A stretch of DNA of 64,000 bases from Laguncularia racemosa (Eukaryota; Streptophyta; Magnoliopsida; Myrtales; Combretaceae): contig JBBMOL010000195.1 of assembly GCA_037954665.1 (NCBI GenBank), forward strand, positions 960,740 to 1,024,739, written 5' to 3'. Under the pieces are notes generated by a model that had not been told where the DNA came from, searched no databases, and worked only from the letters and a program-made list of their open reading frames with translations. Below are positions 11,901-21,224 of the stretch, piece after piece. Position numbers and translations under genes: made by a program. How positions within the stretch are numbered: the stretch's first letter is position 1; each line of letters opens with the position of its first letter.

Positions 11901-11972
11901 GTTAGAAGTATGCTAGAGAACTTTTTTTGCTCCAACTTTAAAGGGAGAAGGGGGGAGTGCCTCTCCCTTCAT
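8970..11972 (-). pseudogene. Tat additional ORF, resembling PF04195 'putative gypsy type transposon'
   Basis: A minus-strand coding remnant opposite to the Tat polyprotein. It starts at ATG 11972 (MKGEALPPSPFKVGAKK). The central domain near 11400-11620 has LYLKHMKFGLRAPFLEF and a following ACRLLITFKVLCEKF, like the plant PF04195 family. Its C-terminal half (8970-10260) is Lys/Glu-rich and coiled-coil-like, ending in YPDYDNSCLSFCDDLET. Many frame breaks occur, and a CRM-like LTR splits it at about 10326-11220. Tat elements are known to carry additional ORFs, including antisense ones near the 3' LTR. The position before the plus-strand LTR at 12130-13670 fits that. The family assignment is from memory of the domain. 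Confidence 0.55.
10326..11220 (-). repeat. CRM-like LTR inserted in the Tat ORF
   Basis: This non-coding block interrupts the additional ORF. It shares architecture with the CRM-like LTRs at 36631-37373 and 42605-43332. On the minus strand there is a cluster of GGCCGGC/GGCCTA motifs (about 10815-11035), then a TATA box CTATAAATAG at about 10741-10750, then a transcribed-region-like stretch. The outermost 230 bp (10973-11203) is open on the minus strand, as in the LTR-encoded tail of element D. The exact ends and the target duplication could not be resolved, so the limits are approximate. Confidence 0.45.
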
Positions 11973-12157
11973 TATCATATTGCAAATGAGAAGAAGAAGT
12001 GAAAGCCACACCTACTTTAGATGAGGTCGATTGTGAAAGTAAAGAAAGTGGGTTGAAGTATCAAAGAATAAAGAGGGCAAGAGAATGCAAATGATGATAA
12101 ATGAGTTCTCACAATTGAAGAAAGAGTTAAAGTGTTGAAATGAAGCAAAAGGGTGGA

Positions 12158-12165
12158 TATATATA
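12158..12165 (-). promoter_or_regulatory. TATA box upstream of the Tat additional ORF
   Basis: TATATATA on the minus strand, 186 bp upstream of the ORF start at 11972. The intervening sequence is T/C-rich like a plant 5' leader. It would allow transcription of the additional ORF independent of the element's own sense promoter. Functional status is unknown. Confidence 0.35.
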
Positions 12166-12626
12166 GACTTGGACATGACAAATGAAGAGATAGCTATGGA
12201 AAAGGCATGATTGGAAATCTTTCAACCTAATCTTGACACGTGATCTACATTTTGAATCAATGGCTTGGATTTAGCAAATGTGCCTTACTTAGTAGACCTC
12301 GCTTAGTAATATCTTGATAGTTGTACACAACATTAAATGCGCTAATATTTGCATGCCAAAAGACAAATCAAATTAAAGCTTCCTTAAGAAGCCATTGACT
12401 CTTCACATTTTATGCCATTTAAATAGATCAAAACACTCCACATGGCTAGTTCTAAGAGCTTGTATGTCTATCAACTTTGCTCGATACAGAGAAACACAAC
12501 AAGGCATCACCTGCCTAGCACTATCCTCGTATTACTAGCTTGAGCCATTGCTATGGAGGAACAAACACTCCCATTCTCATCCATCATTATCGAAGCTCAA
12601 CTTAAGTCCCTTACCTACTCAGCCGC

Positions 12627-13232
12627 TCTATGATAATTTAAGCTTTGTTATGCTTAGTCATAAAAGAGATCGAAACTGTAGTGAAGAGCTTGCCTGTTCA
12701 AACATGCGTTGTCTTTAAGCCATGCCATCACATCTTGGTGACCTTAGGTGTCCACTTATTCATAAACTCTCCTTGTTGACTTGTGACCAGAGAGAGTTGG
12801 GGTGTGTGTAGCGTGCAAGTGTAAAGAGGGCTTCTTGGGCATGAACACCTAAGGCCCAATTTGACTTATGTTAGGCCTACATTTGAGCTCTTTAAGCTAA
12901 AATTGACCTACAATAGACCACTATAGCATTGGAGCATTAGTTCTTATCTATGATAATTTAAGCCTCATCATACCTAGCCTTAAAAGAGATTGGAATTGTA
13001 GTAAAGAGCTTACTTATTCAAAAACAAGTTGTCTTTGAGCTATGCTAACCCGCTTTGGTGACCTTAAGTCTCCACCAGTGGGGTTGGGGTGGCAGTAAGT
13101 GTTAATAGGGCTTTTTGAGCATGGACCCTTAAGGTCTAATTCGACCCGTTTAAGCTCATACTCAGTTGTTTATATCAAAACTGACCTCCAATGAATCACT
13201 ATAGCATTGGAGCATTAATTCCTATCTACATG
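12627..13232 (+). repeat. Two-copy tandem duplication, period 320 bp
   Basis: Unit 1 starts TCTATGATAATTTAAGC at 12627 and unit 2 starts with the same words at 12947. Both run through AAAGAGAT, GGTGACCTTA, TCCAC and end ATAGCATTGGAGCATTA. Unit 2 lacks about 40 bp after TCCAC. The two copies are diverged, so the duplication is old. Confidence 0.85.
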
Positions 13233-13670
13233 CCTGAGTTCAAGCTTAAGTCGATCGTATACACCTTAAAACTAGATTAAGAAGGATCTTGGTGAAAGTA
13301 AATAAGTCATCAAGTAGATAAGGAAGGATCTCTATCCAAGATTCGTCTTCCATAATATATGAAGTGGATCTTAGGCCATGATTGCACTTGCTATATGAAG
13401 CTCGGTTTCATTCTCTAAAAATAAAAATAGGGGATGAGACTAGATGGTAAAGGATTCCAATCTCTCCTATTCTTACGTTTACATTATACTTTTTCACCTT
13501 CCAAAAATTTGTGTTGATTTAAGTATTGAAATGGCCACACTGAAGTAACGTAGACACCCCTTGTAGCTTAATTCTTTCCTTTTATAGTTGATTCAAGCAC
13601 CCTAGAAATTTACTATACAACACAATAGTTTCTAGAAAATTAATTAAATTAAGACTCATGAAAAACTAAC

Positions 13671-14001
13671 ATTGACGGCAACAATCCACAAAACAAAAGA
13701 TCATTAAATCAAACACTAAAGTATATTATCAACTAGAAAATAAATTTATGCTTCCAATATTCATCAAGACTAATTAATTAGATTTTGATTGTATTTATTA
13801 AGGATCCCTTCATTTTTTAGTCATGGCAATTTATTTACAATTTTGATTTCACTTTTGAGTTGGCTAATTTGCATTTATTAGCTAGCAAATTAATTCCTCT
13901 TACAATTCAACTACCTTAATTAAATATTGATTATCATGTCTATGTCTACAACAACATTAAGAATGTCAACCATTCAATCTAATTTAAGGTTTGTTTATTT
14001 C
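13671..14001. other. AT-rich spacer, nothing recognised
   Basis: Non-coding AT-rich sequence between the Tat LTR and family B copy 2. It ends with ATTTC (13997-14001), the left target duplication of that element. I see no ORF, repeat or motif of note. Confidence 0.6.
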
Positions 14002-14392
14002 TGATGGGAATCTAGCCTGCAATCCCAATAGTCAGGGAACCTAATTTGGATGTATGATCCAAATTGCTCACATGTATCCATTTCCTTATCTAATAATGTT
14101 TAAATTATATTATAGCAGGTACAGGGATCAATCTTTACAAGATGCTAAATAACCTACACTATTAATCAAATTGGGAACATCATTGGACTCACATCTAACG
14201 GTAGCGATGAACTCAATCGACTTGAAGAACTGGCTCTTTGAAGACCATCTTTGTACTTGTTATTTTATTTTTGAATTGATCACTTTGTCATCATTTTTGG
14301 ATCATTTTTATTTGTTTGTATTTTTTTGAATTAGGACCGGCCACTTAGTGGTATAGGCGTAATTTTTTGGACATTTTAACCTTAATTGGAAC

Positions 14393-14406
14393 AAGTATAA
14401 ATACTT
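14393..14406 (+). promoter_or_regulatory. Palindromic TATA region of family B LTR
   Basis: AAGTATAAATACTT is a near-perfect inverted repeat around TATAAATA. The same words occur in the 3' LTR near 18480, in the related LTR near 63418, and on the minus strand in copy 1 near 7350. Position-specific conservation in four LTRs supports its role as the core promoter. Confidence 0.65.
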
Positions 14407-14878
14407 ACTAAGTAAGGTTTGTAAGGGACTTTTTGAACATCTCATTTATGAAAATTTTGGCCGTGGAAAGCTTGCCTCTTTCACGTCTCAAACTCTTATC
14501 AATTTCATCCTTGGAATTGTGGTGAGTTGACTTGAGAAGTATTATGAGTAACATCAATTTCTTCTTAAGTTGCTTCCAATTACTTTTAGTGCGTTGTATC
14601 TATTTGTAATTGGTTGTGTTCTTTTGTTCTTGTTCATGTGTTTAGGGATCTAAATTTTTAGATTGAATTCAATTCCAATTTGATTGGAATTTGGTTCATT
14701 TTTGTGTGATCCTTAAAATATATTACAATTGCAAGTGTTCTTCATTATAATTTATCCTTGTAGTCATTTGAATTCATGCAATTAGAGTTCATTTGATTGT
14801 GGATTTGACGCCATCTTGTTGTGGAATTGGAAGTAGATTTGGTGTTCTTGCAATCTCATTGAAAGGCACATCATCATT

Positions 14879-14890
14879 TGGTATCAAAGC
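14879..14890 (+). other. PBS-like site enclosed in the 5' LTR
   Basis: TGGTATCAAAGC, one mismatch from the initiator-Met site, preceded by GGCACATCATCAT. The 3' LTR has the identical module at 18967-18978, so this site is part of the LTR and is not the functional primer site of this copy. Confidence 0.8.
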
Positions 14891-15013
14891 AGCTTGTTTC
14901 ATGCAAATTAGGGTTCACAAGTTACTTGGCATCACGCCATTTTTAGAATTGTTAATTGGTTCTTCAATTGGTTTTATGTACATGTGCTTTGGTCATTTGA
15001 GCACATCATCATT

Positions 15014-15025
15014 TGGTATTAGTGC
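15014..15025 (+). other. Family B copy 2 primer-binding site
   Basis: TGGTATTAGTGC (two mismatches to the initiator-Met site) lies five bases after the outer LTR end at 15008. It is absent after the 3' LTR, as expected of the true primer site. Confidence 0.75.
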
Positions 15026-16101
15026 ATTGGTTGTGAGAAGGGATTTTGTGTAATTGTGAATTTGGAAAATTAGGGTTCTTGAGTTTAGCACTTGATCCGA
15101 ATTATAGAAGTTAGAAATTGAATTATTTGATTGTGTTGTTGAGGTGTTATACTTGTTGCTTGTTGTAATAGACATGGAGTACTTGTAATATTCCTTGCCT
15201 CCTTGAGTTGGCCGTGAGTGAGTAAGGTGAAGTAATCATTGTGATCATTTGAGGAAGGTGAAATTTGAAGCTTAGAAGAGTGTGATTTTAAATTGTTATA
15301 GAGGATTTCAGAATTTGAGAAGTGTGTTTACAATTTTCAGATTGCATTGTGTGAGAAAAAGGAGATTATTTGAAATTCAAACCTATTATTTACATTTGAG
15401 GAAAGTCATTGAGTAGCATTAAGGGGTGTTGTTTGAATTTGAATTGTCTTACCTTTTGTGGAGAAGGTTGCATTAAGTAGTGTATTTGAATTGTTGCTTG
15501 CTGCCTTGTTTGTGAATTGCGGTGTAAGGGAGTTGCAACATGAAGTGTTGTGGTAAGGAAGTGTTACATTTTGAAGTGTTGTTGTTGTTGTTTAAAGGGT
15601 TGCACCGTGCGTGTGTGTAGTGTAAGTGGCAGTGTAAATTGTTGTGTGTGTAGTGGTGATTGTAGTGGTTGCAGTGAGTGTGTGTGTGGTGTGTGTAGCG
15701 GCGTGGATTTAAAGGATTGTGTGTAGTGTAAGGTGCTGCACATTAACACTAAGTGTGGGTATGAAACTGTGACTAAGAAAGGGAAGTTGAGTAGTGAAGT
15801 TTAAATTCAAAAAAAAGCATTTAAGTGTAAAAGTAATTGAAACTCATTACTTAAACACTTGCTAGTTGAATTTAACATCTCAGCTACTTGGAAGTGATTA
15901 TTTATGCTTCATTTATTTGACTATACTTGAAGTGTCAAAAACTATTTATTTATTTATTTTAGTGACTTATTGCACTATGGGTGTACAAGTGTGTGTGTGT
16001 GTTGTTGTTGTTGTTTCTAAACGTACTATTGTGGCGTGGTGTTGTGAAGGGAGTGTGCTGCAAGTTGTGAGATTTTACTTCAAAAAATCACATCCACAAG
16101 C
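15026..16101 (+). other. Family B leader, GT-rich low complexity
   Basis: One kilobase of untranslated leader between primer site and gag. It is strongly enriched in G and T on the plus strand, with GTT and GTGTGT runs at 15576-15692 and 15990-16014. No credible coding frame is seen. It could hold packaging signals, which is speculation. Confidence 0.6.
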
Positions 16102-18131
16102 ATGTCGAATGATAGTGTAAATGGGGGAATTGGCAATGAGGCCAATAGCCAAGTCGGAGGAGGACAGGGTCAACATACTATAGGTAGAAGAACCTTAGAA
16201 GAACAACTTCAGGATCTTACTGCCATTGTTGCTACACTAGCAACAAGCATTGATAGGATGATAATGCCACAACCACTAGTGGCAAATCCTCAAGCACCAC
16301 CAAGAGTAGCTCCGCAAAACATCCAGAGAGAGGGAGCAATAGGAGGAGGAAACTTGGGAAGAAGAATGGAAGGAGATCGTCATCCTTATAGGGAGGAGAG
16401 GGATGATAACTTTAGGGTCAATCCTTACCTAAACAGGGATTTCAAGCCACCTAAGGGTTTTGAGTATGTGAAGTTGTAGATGCTTTCCTTTGATGGCAGT
16501 GGTTCAGTAGATGACTATTTCGACTGGGAGGATAAGGTTGAGGGCTTTTTCGAATGCTGTGAGATAGATTATAACACCCGAGTTCGACTTGCTGCTATTG
16601 AATTTATAAGGTATGCCGCCTTGTGGTGGAAAATTTTGGTGATCAGCAGGCGAAGGGATGGAGAGGCTAAAATTTATACCAGGAGAGATATGAAGAGGAT
16701 TTTGAGGAAGAGGTTTATTCCTGAACATTATAGGCAGGAACTGTTTATTCGTCTTCAGACTTTGGGATAGGGAAACAAAATAGTAGATGATTATGTGTAG
16801 GAATTTGAAACCCTGATGATCAAATGTGGGTCAATAGAGCCTTAAGAGCAAACCTTATCATGCTTTGTATCTAGGTTAAATTATGAGATTTCATGTGTAA
16901 TTAAGCTGTAGAGTTACAATACACTTGATGAGATTATATAGTTGGCCTTGAAAGTGGAAAGGTAGAGGTGATCTAATCCATTCAGGGTTACTAGTAGTAG
17001 GCCTAATACTACTACTAGCCCATGGGAGTTGATGGTTAGCCGGGTGGACTAAAGGGAGTAGGTTTGATCTAATCCATTCAGGGTTACTAGTAGTAGGCCT
17101 AATACTACTACTAGCCCATGGGAGTTGATGGTTAGCCGGGTGGACTAAAGGGAGTAGGTGAACCTGTCAGAGCAGTGGACAAAGTTACCCTTAGTACAGA
17201 TAGAGAGAAAATGACTTCTAAGAAGGGTAAAGAGGTAATTGGACCTGATGTTAGGCAAATTGTATCAGTAACAACTAGTGGGAAAATGTGCCAAGTTAAA
17301 TGCTTTAAATGCATGGGATTTAGACATATGGTTGCACAGTGTCCTAATAAGAGAGTCATGATGGTTATGGAGAGTATTGGAGAAGAAGAAGAAGATGAAA
17401 AAGAATCTGTTGAGCTTACGAACCTATCTATAGCATTGTAGGAGTACTATGATGATCAGAATGCTGAGACACATGAGGAGGGAATAGGTGAACAATATTT
17501 ACCCATTAATGTATTGCACCAGGTTCTGACTATATCTCCAGATGCTAGGGATAAATAGAGGGAGAACATATTCCACACTTCTTGCAGGATCAAAGGTAAC
17601 CTTTGTGTACTAATCATTGATAGTGGTAGTTGCACTAATGTCATATCTGCTACATTAGTAGATAGATTACAACTAACCACTAGTTTACATCCTAGTCCTT
17701 ACACTTTGCATTGGTTAGATAATCGAGATAGCATGCGTGTTACATAAAGGGCTAAGGTGCTAGTTAGTGTAGGAAAGAAATATCATGATGAGATCCTTTG
17801 TGATGTGATTCCTATGTGTGCCTTTCATTTGTTGTTGGGTAGACCTTGGATGTTTGATAGGAAGGTATTACATGACAAATTCAGAAACACTTATATGTTT
17901 CGAAAGGGAGGGTCTCAAATAGTACTAATGCCTATGTCTCCATCAAAGGTGCACACTTTCCAAGAGCAAATCAGGACTATTTTTACTTCTTTTAGCAGTG
18001 GGGAAAACAAATCTACAAAGGCATCAGGGTTTAGTCTAAGAAATGACCCTTTAGATTTGAGGACAAATCTTTTAGAGGCCCGAGGAGATGATGAGAATCT
18101 ACCCTACAATCCCAATAGTCAGGGAACCTGA
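16102..18131 (+). pseudogene. Family B copy 2 gag-protease
   Basis: The gag start MSNDSVNGGIGNEANSQ at 16102 is followed by a Pro/Gly-rich N-terminus. The capsid-type core at 16480-16960 has DYFDWEDKVEGFFECCEI, ALWWKILVISRRRDGE and RFIPEHYRQELF. A CCHC knuckle, CFKCMGFRHMVAQC, lies near 17300-17342. The protease at 17575-18088 has an intact active-site strand, LIIDSGSCTNVI. The frame runs 43 bp into the 3' LTR before its stop. At least eight in-frame stops break it, mostly TAG. Three of them (16798, 16909, 16939) face CAG codons in copy 1. Gag assembles particles and protease matures them. Reverse transcriptase and integrase would have to come from another element. Confidence 0.9.
16970..17161 (+). 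repeat. Near-perfect 96-bp tandem duplication in gag
   Basis: Two head-to-tail units, 16970-17065 and 17066-17161, start GATCTAATCCATTCAGGG. I see no difference between them until the last two bases. The period is 32 codons, so the frame is kept. The surrounding gag is heavily mutated, so the duplication is much younger than the decay of the element, unless it is an assembly error. Confidence 0.92.
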
Positions 18132-19096
18132 TTTGAATGTATGATCTAAATTGCTCATATGTATCCATTTCCTTATCCAATAATGTTTGAATTGTATTAT
18201 AGCAGGTACAATGATCAGTCTTTACAGGATGCTAAATAACCTACACTATTGATCAAATTGGGAACATCATTAGACTCACATCCAACGGCCGTGATGAACT
18301 CAATTGACTTGAAAAACTGTCTCTTTGAAGACCATCTTTGTACTTGTTATTTTATTTTTGAATGGGTCACTTTGTAATCCTTCTTAGGAAATTTTTTGAT
18401 TTGTTTGTATTTTGTTGAATTAGGACCGGCCACTTAGTAGTATAGGTGTAATTTTTTGGACATTTTAACCTTAATTGGAATAAGTATAAATACTTGCTAA
18501 GTAGGGTTTGTAAGGGACTTTTTGAACATCTCATTTATGAAAATTTTGGCCGTAGAAAGCTTGCCTCTTTCACATCTCAAACTCTTATCAATTTCATCCT
18601 TGGAATAGTGGCGAGTTGACTTGAGAAGTATTGTGAGTAACATCAATTTCTTCTTAAGTTGCTTCTAATTACTTTAGTGTGTCATATCTATTTGTAATTG
18701 GTTGTGTTCTTTTGTTCTTGTTCACGTGTTTAGGGATCTAAATTTTCATATTGAATTCAATTCCAATTTGATTGGAATTCAGTTCATCTTTGTGTGATCC
18801 TTAACATATATTACAATTGCACGTGATCTTCATTATAATTTATCCTTGTAGTCATTTGAATTCATGCAATTAGGGTTCATTTGATTGTGGATTTGACGCC
18901 ATCTTGCTGTGGAATTGGAAGTAGATTTGGTGTTCTTGCAATCTTATTGAAAGGCACATCATCATTTGGTATCAAAGCAACTTGTTTCATGCAAATTAGG
19001 GTTCACAAGTTACTTGGCATCACACCATTTTGAGAATTGTTAATTGGTTCTTCAATTGGTTCTGTGTTTATGTTCTTTGGTCATTTGAGCACATCA
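18089..19096 (+). repeat. Family B copy 2 3' LTR
   Basis: Partner of 14002-15008, with the same internal landmarks: GGACCGGCCACTTAGTAG, AAGTATAAATACTT and the enclosed TGGTATCAAAGC at 18967. It ends GAGCACATCA at 19096, followed by the GTTTC target duplication. About 95% identity to the 5' LTR by eye. Confidence 0.92.
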
Positions 19097-19639
19097 GTTT
19101 CATCTTTTTTTCTATCTTTGGGTATCCTTTTTGCATTCATTTAAATTGTACGTTTGTTAAGAATAGAATACCAAAAAGTGCAAATATAAATATATATATA
19201 CCATTTTTATAAAATTAAATATTTAACAAATCTTGATAAAGTTGGATTTGTATACCCTTTACTTTGTTTATTTTTTGTAAAAATACTTGCAAAAATATCA
19301 AGTTTTCTTTTTCAATGCATAGAATATATATTTTTTAATTTTTTTCTCGTAAAAGTATGCAAATCTTAACTTTCTAATTTATACATGTGAATCTTTACTT
19401 TTATTACAATTATGAAACAAAAACAGATAAGATGGTTTTTTAAACTCTATATTGTAAACAGCTATAGATTAGAAGTGAAATAAATGCAAATCAGATTTAG
19501 AGCAAAGACATAAAAAAGAAAAAAGACAATTTAAACAAGTCTATAAGAAGCATATTTTCGTCTTAAATAAATTCAAAATTTCCCTAATTCAAAGAAACCC
19601 ATAATTCTCTTTCGAGCTCTTACAAGTTTTAATTGTTGA

Positions 19640-19891
19640 AATTTGTTAATGGTGAGTTAACAGATTTATGAGTAATGAATATCGATGATCAAAATACAAA
19701 ATTGATTAATACTGACTGTATAAAGAAATTATTAATTAATAATTGATCAGGCGATGAGACAAGAAGAAATAAACAAACTCCGTTGCAAATCAAAAGCTAG
19801 CAGAATGAGACAAGAAGAAGATATTGTAGCTCTGAAATCTGCTCTCAAATTCATTTCAAAATTTGATGCTCAGAGTTTTCCACACTTGTAA
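19640..19891 (+). CDS. Possible 47-residue two-exon mini-gene
   Basis: An ATG at 19649-19651 is immediately followed by a splice-donor-like GTGAGT (19652). A 99-base AT-rich interval ends in ATTGATCAG (19750), and the frame then stays open from GCGATGAGACAAG to a TAA at 19889. The product would be hydrophilic, with a repeated MRQEE motif and the end KFDAQSFPHL. I do not recognise it. The splice signals and length are consistent with a gene but also with chance, and a competing minus-strand promoter overlaps the region. Confidence 0.2.
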
Positions 19892-19895
19892 AGGC

Positions 19896-20107
19896 CATGT
19901 GATGCTCGGAAATAAGAAAAAGTAGTGAAACTAGCAAAACAATGTTTTTTATTTTATTTATTTATTTTTTAGTTGGGAAACAATAGGGTTCTATTTATAA
20001 GTGTTACGGGATTGACCATTTTAGTTGAATGACTAGGGATGTCGTTCGAGCTAAGTCCTCTTTTCACTGGTGTTAGAATCTCACGCTTCATTCGAATCCC
20101 ACGTGTC
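19896..20107 (-). promoter_or_regulatory. Promoter-like module: ABRE, TATA box and ATG
   Basis: On the minus strand, GACACGTGG (20107-20099) is a strong ABA-response-type G-box. TATAAATA (19999-19992) lies about 100 bp downstream. An ATG in good plant context, CACATGGCC, lies at 19898, 94 bp after the TATA box. The frame from this ATG stops after 15 codons, so either the gene is broken, the first exon is short, or the signals are coincidental. Confidence 0.3.
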
Positions 20108-21224
20108 GCCATCTGCATGAAGCTGAGTAGTAGCTTTTCTCCCTCTTCTTTGGCCACTTCATTTGAGTGAAGACATGAGATGTGCTTGCTTGAGTTAATA
20201 TATTTTGATCCGCTAGTCTATTTGACATGATAACATCGACAAAGTGCCGTTAAAATCCAATACGATTCATATCAAATTGGTGAGGGCCGTGATCATCACA
20301 CTCGCGTTTGTCAGTTCTATCTCCCAATTTTATGCCATTTTCGGCAAAAGTGTACTATGTTGCAATCTAAATGAATTTTGTTGTCTCGTAACCTAAGTTC
20401 TATTTATTGATTGGTAATATGTGAAAACCTTTTCTGATACGCTATGAAAACGAAAGGAAATAATAATACACAATGATTAATGATTTAAGATGCTAGTGTT
20501 GCAGTAGAGAAGCTTACAATGGGCTAGTCATTCGACCGTACTGTAAATCAAAATTAAGGTGGTTGCAACAGAAACGATGTTCCAGCCACTGTCGCTATAT
20601 ATGTCAGTGACTAGGTCGTTTTCATCGTTTCAGAGACAGTGCAGTTGCACGCTAAGAGGGGAAGATACCCCATGGTCCACTGTGCACTTACACTCCACCA
20701 GTCACCAAGAGCAACGATGGCTTCTGTCAAGTGGTCTCACCTTGGTTATCGTCTTTCTCGTAATGACGCAAGAAACTTAACCCTATAAGTACACCTACAC
20801 CTGTATATTGTACAGCTCGCGTGGCCTTTCTGTACGGGCATCCAACACATGCTGAGATTGGGTGCCATGTTCTTGCTATTCGTGCTGAAAAGCGAAGTGC
20901 GCAGAAAAAATAGAGAAGGGTATATACTTGTAATCCGACTCAAGAAGATCAAGAGTAGCATATAAAGGAAAGGCTGACCGACGAGAATTTGCGGAAGTTG
21001 AGATAGACATTATACAAGCGACCAGATTTGAATTGTCGAAGAACGAAAATCGTTTAAACCTATCTACGAATTTCTCTTTAGCTGCTTCTTAGTTAACTTA
21101 AGTTGGTAACCTTCCGTTTAATAATAACGTACATATTGTCTTTTCCATGTTGATCACTAACTTAAGAATAGTAGGTAAACAAGGATGACACGCGTAAGAA
21201 GCACAGGATATATATATACACGCA

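Larger units (their letters stand above)
12130..13670 (+). repeat. Tat LTR (approximate ends)
   Basis: This follows the additional ORF and contains no coding sequence. The stretch at 13440-13600, with CTCTCCTATTC, TTGATTTAAGTATTGAAATGG, CCACACTGAAG and ACACCCCTTGTAGC, resembles the R-U5 part of Tat LTRs, which gives plus orientation. It includes a 320-bp tandem duplication (12627-13232). Neither end is sharp. A weak primer-site-like AACATTGACGGCA lies at 13667, which would make this the LTR's right end. Confidence 0.45.
14002..15008 (+). repeat. Family B copy 2 5' LTR
   Basis: It matches 18089-19096 along its full length with few differences. A palindromic TATA region AAGTATAAATACTT lies at 14393-14406, about 60 bp after GGACCGGCCACTTAGTGG. 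An inner LTR-end plus primer-site module is at 14864-14890, and the outer LTR end is at 15001-15008. Confidence 0.92.
14002..19096 (+). mobile_element. Family B copy 2: complete non-autonomous Gag-PR LTR element
   Basis: A complete 5.1-kb LTR element. LTRs of 1007 bp (14002-15008) and 1008 bp (18089-19096) start TGATGGG/TGATGAG and end GAGCACATCA. The flanks are ATTTC and GTTTC, a one-mismatch target duplication. A primer site follows the 5' LTR at 15014, and a purine-rich tract GAGGCCCGAGGAGA precedes the 3' LTR. The internal 3.08 kb holds a leader, gag and protease only. There is no trace of RT, RNase H or integrase. Copy 1 has the same protease-to-LTR junction, so the structure belongs to the family. 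It resembles the TR-GAG class of non-autonomous plant elements but additionally carries protease. Confidence 0.9.
19097..21224. other. Low-repeat stretch without recognised elements
   Basis: This 2.1-kb stretch between family B and the solo LTR shows no retroelement protein motif that I recognise. The part from 20000 to 21000 is visibly less AT-rich than its surroundings. It contains the weak promoter and exon-like signals listed separately. The 73-codon frame at 20559-20780 and the 71-codon frame at 20746-20961 (minus) match nothing I know. Confidence 0.5.

Noticed and set aside
15570..16014. GT-rich stretches as a telomere-like or Z-DNA element
   Set aside because: No regular telomeric unit. 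The repeats are short and mixed, and fit a low-complexity retroelement leader.
16480..17000. In-frame TAG at Gln positions as a sign of a code in which TAG means glutamine
   Set aside because: The same frames also have TAA and TGA stops, TAG at Trp positions, frameshifts and lost catalytic residues, and sister copies have CAG. Methylation-driven C-to-T decay in a plant genome explains all of it.
20559..20780. 73-codon Ser/Thr-rich frame in the low-repeat island
   Set aside because: No family resemblance, no clear promoter, and it overlaps an equally open opposite frame.
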